A stretch of 64,000 nt of DNA from positions 1,426,001 through 1,490,000 of the forward strand of contig NZ_CP054839.1 of the NCBI RefSeq assembly GCF_018141105.1, written 5' to 3'. This document shows positions 34,723-42,544 of this stretch, one piece after another (positions within the stretch are counted from its first letter, which is position 1; each line of letters opens with the position of its first letter). The notes under the pieces were generated by a model. That model had not been told where the DNA came from. It searched no databases and saw only the letters and a program-made list of their open reading frames with translations. This DNA is from Saccharopolyspora erythraea (GTDB taxonomy: Bacteria > Actinomycetota > Actinomycetes > Mycobacteriales > Pseudonocardiaceae). The position numbers and the translations under genes were made by a program.

Positions 34723-35227
34723 ATGGGCTCCAATCCTCGCGAACAGGGCAGGCCAGCCTTGAACGGGCACTTGAATGAAAGTCAAACCACCCCGAAGGGG
34801 GTGCGTGAACAGTGGTGAACAAACCGCCCAACCTGGCGCACCCGGGAACGGTATTCGACTTCGCGCGGACCTGTCCGCACCGGTGCTGGGTATCCACGGC
34901 ATGCTCAACCCGCGCACGGCGAGCGGCCAACTGCTCGAGCCGGGCGAACAGCTCACCGCGGAGGGAGCCCTGTGCGTTACACGGTCCTGGGGCCCCTCGA
35001 AGAGTCCTGAGCCGCAAAGTGGGGATTGCCCGGTTACCGAACTACGGCAGAGGTCGAGTGCCGGTGCAGTACCTAAAGCCGGACCCGTCGTCTCGATCGG
35101 CCGTGTCCTGCCATCCGGCTGCTGGTCGGCCTGCCGCTGGGCGATCTTGCCCAGCACGCGCCCGGGCAGCCGTGGCCGCGATTAGTGTGCTGGGCGAGCA
35201 GAGCACTTCGAGCGAGAGGCGGACCCG
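34723..35227. other. 505-base intergenic region, no gene seen
   Basis: The promoters of the divergent GDPD and PAP2-like genes must lie here. A short CACCCC/GGGGTG stem is near 34789-34804. Open frames exist on both strands, but their translations are Arg/Ser/Pro-rich with no family resemblance and no good ribosome binding site. Confidence 0.55.
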
Positions 35228-35836
35228 GTGACCGCGACCGAGAAAGGCGGCCAGGCCGCCGGAATCCGGCTGGCCAGGATCGTTGCCGAGGTCTTCGCAC
35301 CCGCCGTGCTGGTCTGCGCGGTGACCGTCGCGATCTCGCTCGCCAGCAGCCCCGGCCTCAGGGCCGGACTGCTGTGGGCGTTGGTGTCGGCGGGCTTCTG
35401 CTCGGGTATCCCGATCTGGTTCCTCGCGCGCGGCGCGCGGGCGGGCCGGTGGGACACTCACCACGTCCGCGACCAGAAGGACCGGATTTTGCCGCTGATC
35501 GTCGCGCTCGGTTCCGTGCTGACCGGACTGCTGGTCATGGTCGTGGGCGGTGCGCCCGGCGTGCTGGTGTCCCTGGTGACGACGATGCTGATCTGCCTCA
35601 CCGCGGCGACGGTGGTGACGAAGTGGTGGAAGATCTCCATGCACAGCGCCATCGCCGCGGGCACGGTCGCGATCACGGCCCTCACCTTCGGCCTGTGGTG
35701 GTGGCTCGGCGCGTTCGTGGTGACGCTGGTGGGCTGGTCGCGGGTCGTGACCGGCGACCACACTCCGGCGCAGGCGATCGGGGGCGCGGTGCTCGGCACG
35801 GCTCTCGGCGGCGGCCTGTACGCCGTGCTCCGGTAG
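35228..35836 (+). CDS. PAP2-superfamily-like membrane protein
   Basis: The 202-residue protein has five to six membrane helices. The three PAP2 signatures are recognisable in relaxed form: RDQKDRILPL (motif 1), KISMHSAIAAG (motif 2, with MHSA for PSGH) and WSRVVTGDHTPAQAIGG (motif 3, with Arg and His). Such proteins dephosphorylate lipid phosphates or isoprenoid pyrophosphates at the outer face of the membrane. The altered motif 2 keeps the His, so activity is possible. GTG 35228 follows GAGAGG. It is 50 bases before the dienelactone hydrolase gene, which has its own probable promoter. Confidence 0.8.
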   Translation: MTATEKGGQAAGIRLARIVAEVFAPAVLVCAVTVAISLASSPGLRAGLLWALVSAGFCSGIPIWFLARGARAGRWDTHHVRDQKDRILPLIVALGSVLTGLLVMVVGGAPGVLVSLVTTMLICLTAATVVTKWWKISMHSAIAAGTVAITALTFGLWWWLGAFVVTLVGWSRVVTGDHTPAQAIGGAVLGTALGGGLYAVLR

Positions 35837-35874
35837 TCGCGCCGCACCCAATGCGAGACGCGTGCGTTCCGCGC

Positions 35875-35880
35875 TAGGTT
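35875..35880 (+). promoter_or_regulatory. -10 element of leaderless dienelactone hydrolase transcript
   Basis: TAGGTT ends 6 bases before ATG 35887 and matches TANNNT. No ribosome binding site. Confidence 0.4.
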
Positions 35881-35886
35881 CTGACC

Positions 35887-36597
35887 ATGGCCACCGCACA
35901 GATCAGCACCCCCAACGGCACGATCCCCGCCTACGTCGCGACCCCGCTCCCCTCGGTCTCCGGTCCCGGGCCGTGGCCCGGCGTCGTGGTCGTGCACGAC
36001 GCCGCCGGGCTCAGCGACGACATCCGCGCGATCACCGAGCGCTTCGCCACCGCCGGCTGTCTCGCCGTGGCGCCGGACCTCTACGCGCGCGGCGGTTTCG
36101 CGCGGTGCGTGCGCTCGGTGATGCGTGACCTCCAGCAGGCGCGGGGCCAGGCGTTCGACGACGTCGACGCGGCCCGGGGCTTCCTGACCGGCCGCGACGA
36201 CTGCACCGGCAAGGTCGGCGTCGCCGGGTTCTGCATGGGTGGCGGTTTCGCCATCATCGGAGCTTCACGCGGATTCGACGCCTCGGCTCCGTACTACGGC
36301 CAGCTCCCCAGCGACCCGTCCGTCCTGGACGGTGCCTGCCCGATCGTCGCGTCCTTCGGCGCCAAGGACCCGATGCTGCGGGGTGCGGCGGCCAAGCTGG
36401 AGTCAGAGCTTTCCGCGCGAGGTGTCACCCACGACGTCAAGGAGTACCCGGACGCCGGGCACAGCTTCGCCAACCGCCTGCCCCTGGGCCCGTTCAACGT
36501 CCTGGCCAGGGTCGCAGGCTTCGGCTACCACCACGAGACGTCGGAAGACGCGTGGCGGCGGGTCCAGAACTTCTTCGCGGAGCACCTGGCCGCCTGA
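35887..36597 (+). CDS. dienelactone hydrolase family protein
   Basis: The 236-residue alpha/beta hydrolase has the Cys-His-Asp triad of dienelactone hydrolases. The nucleophile is in GFCMGGGFA, the Asp in FGAKDPML and the His in PDAGHSFANR. The oxyanion region VVVVHDAAGLSDDIRAI is close to the N-terminus. Family members open lactone rings of chloroaromatic degradation, but many act on other esters. No aromatic pathway genes are nearby, so the substrate is open. The gene is convergent with the secreted phosphatase-like gene, with 57 bases between containing a 16-bp palindrome (36641-36656). Confidence 0.88.
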   Translation: MATAQISTPNGTIPAYVATPLPSVSGPGPWPGVVVVHDAAGLSDDIRAITERFATAGCLAVAPDLYARGGFARCVRSVMRDLQQARGQAFDDVDAARGFLTGRDDCTGKVGVAGFCMGGGFAIIGASRGFDASAPYYGQLPSDPSVLDGACPIVASFGAKDPMLRGAAAKLESELSARGVTHDVKEYPDAGHSFANRLPLGPFNVLARVAGFGYHHETSEDAWRRVQNFFAEHLAA

Positions 36598-36640
36598 GCG
36601 GAGCGCCTGGCCGCCTGAGCAGCCCGAAAGGCGGACGCAG

Positions 36641-36656
36641 GACTGCGGCCGCAGTC
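36641..36656. terminator. 16-bp palindrome between convergent genes
   Basis: GACTGCGGCCGCAGTC is a perfect palindrome that overlaps the stop codon of the minus-strand gene. It could terminate both genes but has no T-run. Confidence 0.35.
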
Positions 36657-37593
36657 ACCAGTCGAAGAAGCTCACCACGGCGGCGTGGTCGGTGGGCCAC
36701 TCGTTGCCCGCGTGATCGGGAACCGGTGCGGGTTCCCCGCGCACCTCGGCGGTGGACGACACCGTGCGCGCCGAGCCGGCGTGGTGCACGAAGTCGATGC
36801 GGTCCTGCGGCTCGTTGGCGCCGGTGGACCCCTCGTGCTTGGGATAGACCGGAGACCAGGTGTTGCCGGGAGTCGCCGCCGGGTCCGGGTTGGCTTCGCG
36901 GAACGAGTCGGCCAGCCCCGCTTCGGCGACCGCGACGCTGGTCGGCCACTGGACGGTGTAGCCGCAGTGGCTGTCCCGCGCCCCTTCCGTCCAGTCCAAA
37001 TGGGACGGTGCGTTGAAGTCGCCGGTGAGGAAGACGGGTGCGCCGCCGTCGCGCGACTGCTCGATCTGGGGCGCCATCTTCTCCAGCGTCTCGCGGATTT
37101 CTGCGACACGGCCGGAGGATTCCTCCCGGTCGAGGATCTGCTGCGGCGTCATGTGGTCGAAGCACGCGTCGTAGGGGCCGTACGGGGTGTAGTTCAGGTG
37201 CACGCTCCACACGACCGCCTGCCTGCCGTCGTCGAGTTGCAGCCGCGCACCCACCCCGACGCGGGACTGGAAGCGCTCGACGATCGGATAGCGGCTCAGC
37301 AGCGCGACGTCGCCGGTCTGGTAGCTGTGCCAGCCGAGCCGCCCTGCGAGCTCGTCGGCCAGCGTTCCCTCCGTCTCCTGCATGCCGAACACATCGGCAC
37401 CGGTGGAACGGACGAACGCCTCGGTCTTGGCCACCCCGTCGTCGACCTGGGTGCCGCCGTGCCAGGCGTTGAGCGAGACGACGCCGAAGGTCGCGTCGTC
37501 GTTGCCAGGTAAGCCTGCCGCGGCGGAACCGGCCGCGGTGCAGAGCAGGGCGGCGGCCAACGGGACCGCCATCAGTCGACTGCCAGCGCGCAT
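36655..37593 (-). CDS. secreted endonuclease/exonuclease/phosphatase-family protein
   Basis: The 312-residue precursor has a signal peptide (MRAGSRLMAVPLAAALLCTA, cut after SAAAG). The EEP fold shows VVSLNAWHGG (Asn), GMQETEG (catalytic Glu), VWSVHLNYTPYG, FLTGDFNAPSHLDW (Asp and Asn), DRIDFVHHAG and WPTDHAAVVSFF (terminal Asp-His). Members include DNases, sphingomyelinase-like and phosphoesterase enzymes; the exported location suggests nutrient phosphate release. ATG 37593 with GGAGGG 6 bases upstream begins the signal peptide. It ends face to face with the dienelactone hydrolase gene. Confidence 0.88.
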   Translation of the reverse strand: MRAGSRLMAVPLAAALLCTAAGSAAAGLPGNDDATFGVVSLNAWHGGTQVDDGVAKTEAFVRSTGADVFGMQETEGTLADELAGRLGWHSYQTGDVALLSRYPIVERFQSRVGVGARLQLDDGRQAVVWSVHLNYTPYGPYDACFDHMTPQQILDREESSGRVAEIRETLEKMAPQIEQSRDGGAPVFLTGDFNAPSHLDWTEGARDSHCGYTVQWPTSVAVAEAGLADSFREANPDPAATPGNTWSPVYPKHEGSTGANEPQDRIDFVHHAGSARTVSSTAEVRGEPAPVPDHAGNEWPTDHAAVVSFFDW

Positions 37594-37675
37594 GCGGCAC
37601 CCTCCATGCTCGATCATGACCGAAACAAGGTAGCACCGATCAACTGCGCGCAAAATCAGTTCGGGACGACGGCCA

Positions 37676-37822
37676 GGTGAACAGCGGACGGAGCGGTCCA
37701 GGTGAACACGAGGCACGGCAGCCGAGGTGAAGCGCGGGCGCGGCAGCGCCGGTGAATAGTGGGCGCGGCGGCCCAGGTGAAGGAGGCGCGGCAGCCCGGG
37801 TGAACAACGGGCGGGGCAGCTC
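37676..37822. repeat. six-unit 25-bp tandem repeat
   Basis: GGTGAA recurs at 37676, 37701, 37726, 37751, 37776 and 37799. The period is exactly 25 bases (23 for the last), with a degenerate GGGCGCGGCAG-like body between copies. The period is not a multiple of three and the array lies between two gene ends, so it is a non-coding minisatellite. Confidence 0.85.
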
Positions 37823-38566
37823 TCAGGAAGCCTCGCCGGGCTTGTTCTCCAGCAGCTCGACGAGCTTGTCGCCGAGTACCTCCGGGATGACGCGTTGCGC
37901 CGAGCGCGCGGCGGCGGCGCTGAGCGCCGACATCACCAGCGTCCGCAGCCGTTGCAGGACGTCGGCGTAGTGCGGGACCTCGTCGCGGCTGGGCGTCCAC
38001 TCCGCGGGCCCGAGGACGTGCTTGCGCACGACCTCGACGAGCAGGCCCGCGACGTGGTCGACGTCGCTCTGGAGCTGCTCGGCCAGGTCCAGGACCTCCT
38101 TCAGCGGCACGCCGAGCGACACCAGCTCGCGGCCGGCGTCGAGCAGCTGCGGGCTCGGCGCGACGAACTTGGTGCCCCTGCGCTCCAGCAGCCCGAGGTC
38201 CTGGGCGCGGCGCAGGTTCGACGGCGTCAACTGCTTGCCGAACATGGTCCGCAGGTCGGTGGTGGTGACCGCGCGCGGCGCCTCCTCGGCCCAGGACGCG
38301 CCCATCACCTCTTCCAGGCCGAGGACGTCGGCCAGGCTGCGGCCGGACTCCCAGGCCGACAGCATCTCCCTGATCTGGGCGAACGCGTACCCGCGCTCCA
38401 GCATGTTGATGATCAGCCGCAGTCGCACCAGGTGCGCGTCCGAGTAGATGGCGGCGCGGCCTTCCCGCCGGGGCGGCGGCAACAGCTCGCGGTCCTGGTA
38501 GACGCGCACGTTGCGCACCGTCGTGCCCGCTGCCTGCGCCAAGTCGTCGATCCGGTACTCCGCCAC
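37823..38566 (-). CDS. MerR-family regulator with two winged-helix segments
   Basis: The 247-residue protein starts with a MerR DNA-binding domain: EYRIDDLAQAAGTTVRNVRV then YQDRELLPPPRREGRA and a second helix pair. Residues 95-150 (TTDLRTMFGKQLTPSNLRRA, then QDLGLLERRG) look like a second helix-turn-helix. The C-terminal half is helical without the cysteine pattern of metal or redox MerR proteins. GTG 38566 is preceded by a TAGACT element 7 bases upstream, indicating a leaderless message. The gene stands alone between the 25-bp repeat and an amine-catabolic operon; its target is unknown. Confidence 0.87.
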   Translation of the reverse strand: MAEYRIDDLAQAAGTTVRNVRVYQDRELLPPPRREGRAAIYSDAHLVRLRLIINMLERGYAFAQIREMLSAWESGRSLADVLGLEEVMGASWAEEAPRAVTTTDLRTMFGKQLTPSNLRRAQDLGLLERRGTKFVAPSPQLLDAGRELVSLGVPLKEVLDLAEQLQSDVDHVAGLLVEVVRKHVLGPAEWTPSRDEVPHYADVLQRLRTLVMSALSAAAARSAQRVIPEVLGDKLVELLENKPGEAS

Positions 38567-38573
38567 TCCACGC

Positions 38574-38579
38574 AGTCTA
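38574..38579 (-). promoter_or_regulatory. -10 element of leaderless merR-type transcript
   Basis: On the minus strand TAGACT lies 7 bases before GTG 38566 and matches TANNNT. Confidence 0.4.
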
Positions 38580-38784
38580 GTTGCCGTCGGGATCAGGGTG
38601 TGGACAACCGTGGATGATCTCCGCCCCCGCCACCCGGACCGGTGGCGCGGGAGGCAGGGCGGCATACGGGCCGGCGGCGCAGTACGTCGGCGGCGGGCAG
38701 CAGGCGCGATGGCTCGGTGGGCAGCAGGCCCGACGGCGAGGCCGGGCGGTTGCCGACTCCGCCGGGGCCGCGCCACCGAGCGGC

Positions 38785-39531
38785 TCACGAAAGGAAGCCG
38801 CGGAGCAGCGAGGCGGTGCCTTCCAGGTGCTCGGCCATGGCCTTGCGGGCGGCGGCCGGGTCGCCGTCGAGGATGGCCCGCACGACCTCCTCGTGCTGCT
38901 CGTTGGAGTGCACGATGTTGCGCTCCAGCAGCGGGATCGCGTCGAGCAGCTCGTTGAGGCGCATCCGCACCTCGGCGACGGCCGAGGTCAGCGAGGCCGA
39001 CCCGGTCAGCTCCGCGATCGCCAGGTGCAGCCGGGAGTCCTGCCTGCGGTAGGTGTGCAGCTCCGCCGTCCCGGCGCTGGAGAGCCGCGAAACCAGGTGC
39101 GCGCGCTCGGCCTCGCCGAGCTCGCGGGAGGCGGCCAGCTCCGCAGAGCCGGTTTCCAGGACGTGGCGGTGGGTGAGGGCGTCGTGCAGGTCGACGCCCA
39201 TCTCCCTGGCGATGCGCCGCGGGCCCTTGCGGCTGGCCCGCGGCGGTTCGACGTTGACGAACGTGCCGCCGTAGCGGCCGCGGCGCGACTCGACGTAGCC
39301 GGACTCCTGGAGCGCGCGGATCGCCTCCCGCAGGGTGACCCGGCTGACGCCCAGCCGGGTCGCCAGCTCCCGCTCGGCGGGCAGCCGCTCCCCCGGCGCG
39401 ACGACGCCGAGGCGGATCGCCTGCAGCAGGCGCTCCACGGTCTCCTCGAAGGCGTTGCCCGTGCGCACCGCTCGGAACAACGCGTCGCTGGCGCGGTTGC
39501 GCAGCACCAGCGGTTCTTCCTCGCTCGTCAC
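38785..39531 (-). CDS. GntR/FadR-family (FCD) transcriptional regulator
   Basis: The 248-residue protein has an N-terminal winged helix (FEETVERLLQAIRLGVVAPG, ERLPAERELATRLGVSRVTL, REAIRALQESGYV) and a C-terminal FCD domain. The metal/ligand residues of that domain lie in DALTHRHVLE, RRQDSRLHLAIAELTGS and NEQHEEVVRAILDGD. Such regulators bind an organic acid or amine-derived effector and control adjacent catabolic genes. GTG 39531 with GGGGAG 5 bases upstream is preferred over GTG 39546. It is last in the minus-strand operon for amine degradation and is the obvious local regulator. An imperfect TGGT-N5-ACCA site lies in the divergent promoter at 43930. Confidence 0.9.
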   Translation of the reverse strand: MTSEEEPLVLRNRASDALFRAVRTGNAFEETVERLLQAIRLGVVAPGERLPAERELATRLGVSRVTLREAIRALQESGYVESRRGRYGGTFVNVEPPRASRKGPRRIAREMGVDLHDALTHRHVLETGSAELAASRELGEAERAHLVSRLSSAGTAELHTYRRQDSRLHLAIAELTGSASLTSAVAEVRMRLNELLDAIPLLERNIVHSNEQHEEVVRAILDGDPAAARKAMAEHLEGTASLLRGFLS

Positions 39532-39579
39532 CAGCTCTCCCCGCACGTACCTCGTCGGGGGCGACGATACGCCGCGCCG

Positions 39580-40347
39580 TCACAGCGGCGTGACGTACGC
39601 GCCCGAGATGCCGCCGTCCACCAGGAACTCCGAGGCGGTGATGAAGGAGGCGTCGTCGCTGGCCAGGAACGCGACCGCGGCGGCGATCTCGTCGGCCTCG
39701 GCGAAGCGCCCCATCGGCACGTGCACCAGGCGCCGCTGCGCGCGCTCGGGGTCCTTGGCGAACAGCTCGCGCAGCAGCGGGGTGTCCACCGGCCCCGGGC
39801 ACAGCGCGTTGACCCGGATGCCCTCGCGCGCGAACTGCACGCCCAGCTCCCGCGACATCGACAGCACGCCGCCCTTGCTGGCGGTGTAGGAGATCTGCGA
39901 GGTCGCCGCGCCCATCTTCGCCACGAACGAGGCGGTGTTGATGATCGAGCCCCTGCCCTGCTCGCGCATGTGCGGGATGGCGTACTTGCAGCACAGGTAC
40001 ACCGAGGTCAGGTTGACCTCCTGCACTCGGCGCCACGCCTCCAGGCCGGTGTCCAGGATGGAGTCGTCCTCTGGCGGCGAGATGCCCGCGTTGTTGAAGG
40101 CGATGTCGACCGAGCCGTACTCGCGCTTCGCGCGGGCGAACAGCTCCTCGACGTCGGCCTCGCTGGTGACGTCGACCTGGACGAACAGGCCGCCCACCGC
40201 GTCGGCGGCCCGCTTGCCCGCGTCGGCGTCGACGTCGGCGACGACCACCTTCGCCCCCTCCGATGCGAACCGGCGGGCGGTGGCCAGGCCGATGCCGCCT
40301 GCACCGCCGGTGACGACGGCGACGCGGTCCTGAAGGCGTTGGGACAA
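39580..40347 (-). CDS. short-chain dehydrogenase/reductase (SDR)
   Basis: The 255-residue classical SDR has the cofactor motif VVTGGAGGIGLAT, an acidic residue after VVVAD that favours NAD, NNAG, the catalytic Ser in INTASF and YTASK, and CPGPVDTPLL. It oxidises an alcohol to a carbonyl or the reverse. In this operon it could convert the hydroxyl of a gamma-glutamylated amino alcohol to the aldehyde that the next enzyme oxidises. TTG 40347 is chosen because GAGGAG is 8 bases upstream; GTG 40356 would overlap that site. It lies 101 bases downstream of the aldehyde dehydrogenase. Confidence 0.88.
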   Translation of the reverse strand: MSQRLQDRVAVVTGGAGGIGLATARRFASEGAKVVVADVDADAGKRAADAVGGLFVQVDVTSEADVEELFARAKREYGSVDIAFNNAGISPPEDDSILDTGLEAWRRVQEVNLTSVYLCCKYAIPHMREQGRGSIINTASFVAKMGAATSQISYTASKGGVLSMSRELGVQFAREGIRVNALCPGPVDTPLLRELFAKDPERAQRRLVHVPMGRFAEADEIAAAVAFLASDDASFITASEFLVDGGISGAYVTPL

Positions 40348-40448
40348 CGGGATCACTCCTCGGTACGTGGTTGGGAATCGGGTGTGCGCGGGCGCCGGCG
40401 GGTCGGGGTCCCCGGCGACCGCGCTGCTCGGCTCGACCGCTACCGCGG

Positions 40449-41819
40449 TCAGTCCTGCTCGGTGGCGATGAAGACGTTCTTGGTCTCGGTGAAGGCGTCG
40501 ACCGCGTCGGGTCCCAGCTCGCGGCCGAGGCCGGACTGCTTGAACCCGCCGAAGGGCGTGCTGTAGCGGACCGAGGCGTGCGAGTTGACCGAAAGGTTGC
40601 CCGCCTGGACCGCCCGCGAGACGCGCAGCGCGCGGCCCACGTCGCGGGTCCAGATCGAGCCCGACAGCCCGTAGTCGGTGCGGTTGGCGATGCGGACCGC
40701 GTCGGCCTCGTCGTCGAACGGGACCACCGCCACCACCGGACCGAAGACCTCCTCGGCGAACACCGGGTCGTCCAGGTCGACCGGCGCCAGAACCGTTGGC
40801 GGGTACCAGAAACCGGGGCCCGACGGGCGTTCGCCGCGGAAGGCCACCGGCGCCCCGTCGGGCACGTAGGCGGCGACCCGGGCGCGGTGCTGGGCCGAGA
40901 TCAGCGGTCCCATCTCGGTCTTCTCGTCGGAGGGGTCTCCGACCACGACACCCCGCACCGCCGGTTCCAGCAGGTCCATGAACCGCTCGTACACGGCCCG
41001 CTGCACGAGGATGCGCGAGCGGGCGCAGCAGTCCTGCCCGGCGTTGTCGAACACCCCGTAGGGTGCGGTGGCCGCCGCGCGTTCGAGGTCGGCGTCGGCG
41101 AAGACGATGTTCGCGCTCTTGCCGCCGAGTTCCAGGGTGACGCGTTTGACCTGCTCGGAGCATCCGGCCATGATCGACTTGCCGACACCCGTGGAGCCGG
41201 TGAACACGATCTTGGCGACATCGGGGTGCGTCACGAAGCGCTGTCCGACCACCGCGCCCTGCCCGGGCAGCACCTGCAACAGCCCTTCCGGCAGCCCGGC
41301 CTCCAGGGCCAGCTCGCCGATGCGGATCGCGGTGAGGGGGGTCAGCTCGGCGGGCTTGAGCACCACGGCGTTGCCCGCGGCCAGCGCCGGGGCGAAACCC
41401 CACGCCGCGATCGGCATCGGGAAGTTCCACGGCACGATCACGCCGACGACGCCCAGCGGCTCCTGGAAGGTCGCGTTCACCCCGCCCGCCACCGGGATCT
41501 GGCGGCCGAACAGCCGCTCGGGGGCGGCGGAGTAGTAGTGCAGCACGTCGCGGACGTTGCCCGCCTCGCCGCGGGCGTTGCCGATCGTGTGCCCGGAGTT
41601 CTGCACCTCCAGCCACGCCAGGTGCTCGCGGTCGGCGTCGACCGCCTCGGCGAAGCGCCGCAGCAGCCGCGCCCGGTCGGCCGGCGCCAGGGCGCTCCAC
41701 GACCGCTGGGCTCGCACGGCGCGGGCGACGGCCTGGTCGGTGTCGTCCTCGGTGCACAGCGCCACGGTGCGGACCACGTCCTCGGTGGCGGGGTTGATCA
41801 CGGGGTGGGCGGTGCTCAC
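40449..41819 (-). CDS. aldehyde dehydrogenase of the gamma-glutamyl-amine pathway
   Basis: The 456-residue enzyme has VVGVIVPWNFPMPI (oxyanion Asn), [21 protein letters not shown] (general base Glu) and NAGQDCCARSR with the nucleophile Cys. EEVFGPVVAVV and FGGFKQSGLGRE follow. The length is near the short end of the family. GTG 41819 overlaps the stop of the hydrolase gene by 4 bases and has GGAGG 6 bases upstream, so the two are coupled. By position it corresponds to PuuC: it would oxidise the gamma-glutamyl aldehyde to the acid before the hydrolase splits off glutamate. Substrate is inferred from the operon. Confidence 0.88.
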   Translation of the reverse strand: MSTAHPVINPATEDVVRTVALCTEDDTDQAVARAVRAQRSWSALAPADRARLLRRFAEAVDADREHLAWLEVQNSGHTIGNARGEAGNVRDVLHYYSAAPERLFGRQIPVAGGVNATFQEPLGVVGVIVPWNFPMPIAAWGFAPALAAGNAVVLKPAELTPLTAIRIGELALEAGLPEGLLQVLPGQGAVVGQRFVTHPDVAKIVFTGSTGVGKSIMAGCSEQVKRVTLELGGKSANIVFADADLERAAATAPYGVFDNAGQDCCARSRILVQRAVYERFMDLLEPAVRGVVVGDPSDEKTEMGPLISAQHRARVAAYVPDGAPVAFRGERPSGPGFWYPPTVLAPVDLDDPVFAEEVFGPVVAVVPFDDEADAVRIANRTDYGLSGSIWTRDVGRALRVSRAVQAGNLSVNSHASVRYSTPFGGFKQSGLGRELGPDAVDAFTETKNVFIATEQD

Positions 41820-42544
41820 CGCATACCTCCAGAATCTCCGGCCGAGGCCGACAGCGCCTCGAACAGCCGGATGTCGTCGGTGTCCTCCTCGGGGTGCCAC
41901 TGCACGCCGACCACGAAGCGGTGACCGGGCAGCTCGACGGCCTCGACGGTGCCGTCCTCGGCGTGGCCGGTGACCTCGAGCCGGTCGGCGACCCGGTCCA
42001 GCGCCTGGTGGTGGTAGCAGGGCACTTCCGCCTCCTCGCCCAGCGCCCGCGCGATCCGGCTGCCCGGCCGCAGGCGGACCCGGCTGCGGCCGAACACCGC
42101 GGGCGCGGGCTGGTGGCGCTCGTGCGCGACCCGCTCGGGCAGGTGCTGGTGCAGCGACCCGCCCAGCGCGACGTTGAGCACCTGCGCTCCCCGGCACACG
42201 CCGAGCACCGGCATGTCGCGGTCGAGCGCGGCGCGCAGCAGCCGGGTCTCCCAGTCGTCGCGCTCGGGCCGGGTCACCCGCACCGCCTCGTGCGGGACGG
42301 CGCGGTAGCGCGCGGGGTCCACGTCGGCGCCGCCCGCCAGCACCAGTCCGTCCACTGCGGACAGCGCGGCCGACTCGCCGTCGGGAAGCACCGGCAACAG
42401 CACGGGAATCCCGCCCGCGCGGTGGACCGCGTGCACGTAGCTGGTCGGCAGCAACGCCGCGTCGCGCTGCCACACTCCCCAGCTCGCGCACTCCACGTAG
42501 GTGCTGATCCCGATGCGTGGCCGGTCAGAGCCGCTCGAAACCAC
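41816..42544 (-). CDS. gamma-glutamyl hydrolase, peptidase C26 family (PuuD-like)
   Basis: The 242-residue class I glutamine-amidotransferase-fold hydrolase has RIGISTYVE at the start, DGLVLAGGADVDPARY, the nucleophile in PVLGVCRGAQVLNV, GGSLHQHL, and the His-Glu pair in VVGVQWHPEE. Family members cleave gamma-glutamyl amides such as gamma-glutamyl-GABA in putrescine breakdown. GTG 42544 lies inside the end of the synthetase-like gene (20-base overlap) with GGGAG upstream. Coupling on both sides fixes it to the pathway that makes and breaks gamma-glutamyl compounds. Confidence 0.9.
   Translation of the reverse strand: MVSSGSDRPRIGISTYVECASWGVWQRDAALLPTSYVHAVHRAGGIPVLLPVLPDGESAALSAVDGLVLAGGADVDPARYRAVPHEAVRVTRPERDDWETRLLRAALDRDMPVLGVCRGAQVLNVALGGSLHQHLPERVAHERHQPAPAVFGRSRVRLRPGSRIARALGEEAEVPCYHHQALDRVADRLEVTGHAEDGTVEAVELPGHRFVVGVQWHPEEDTDDIRLFEALSASAGDSGGMR

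Noticed and set aside
34812-35231. Open frame between the GDPD and PAP2-like genes
   Set aside because: Arg/Ser/Pro-rich translation, no good ribosome binding site and no resemblance to a protein family.
38599-38607. A single perfect DnaA box (minus orientation) upstream of the MerR gene
   Set aside because: One nonamer in 64 kb is expected about this often by chance and there is no second box near it.
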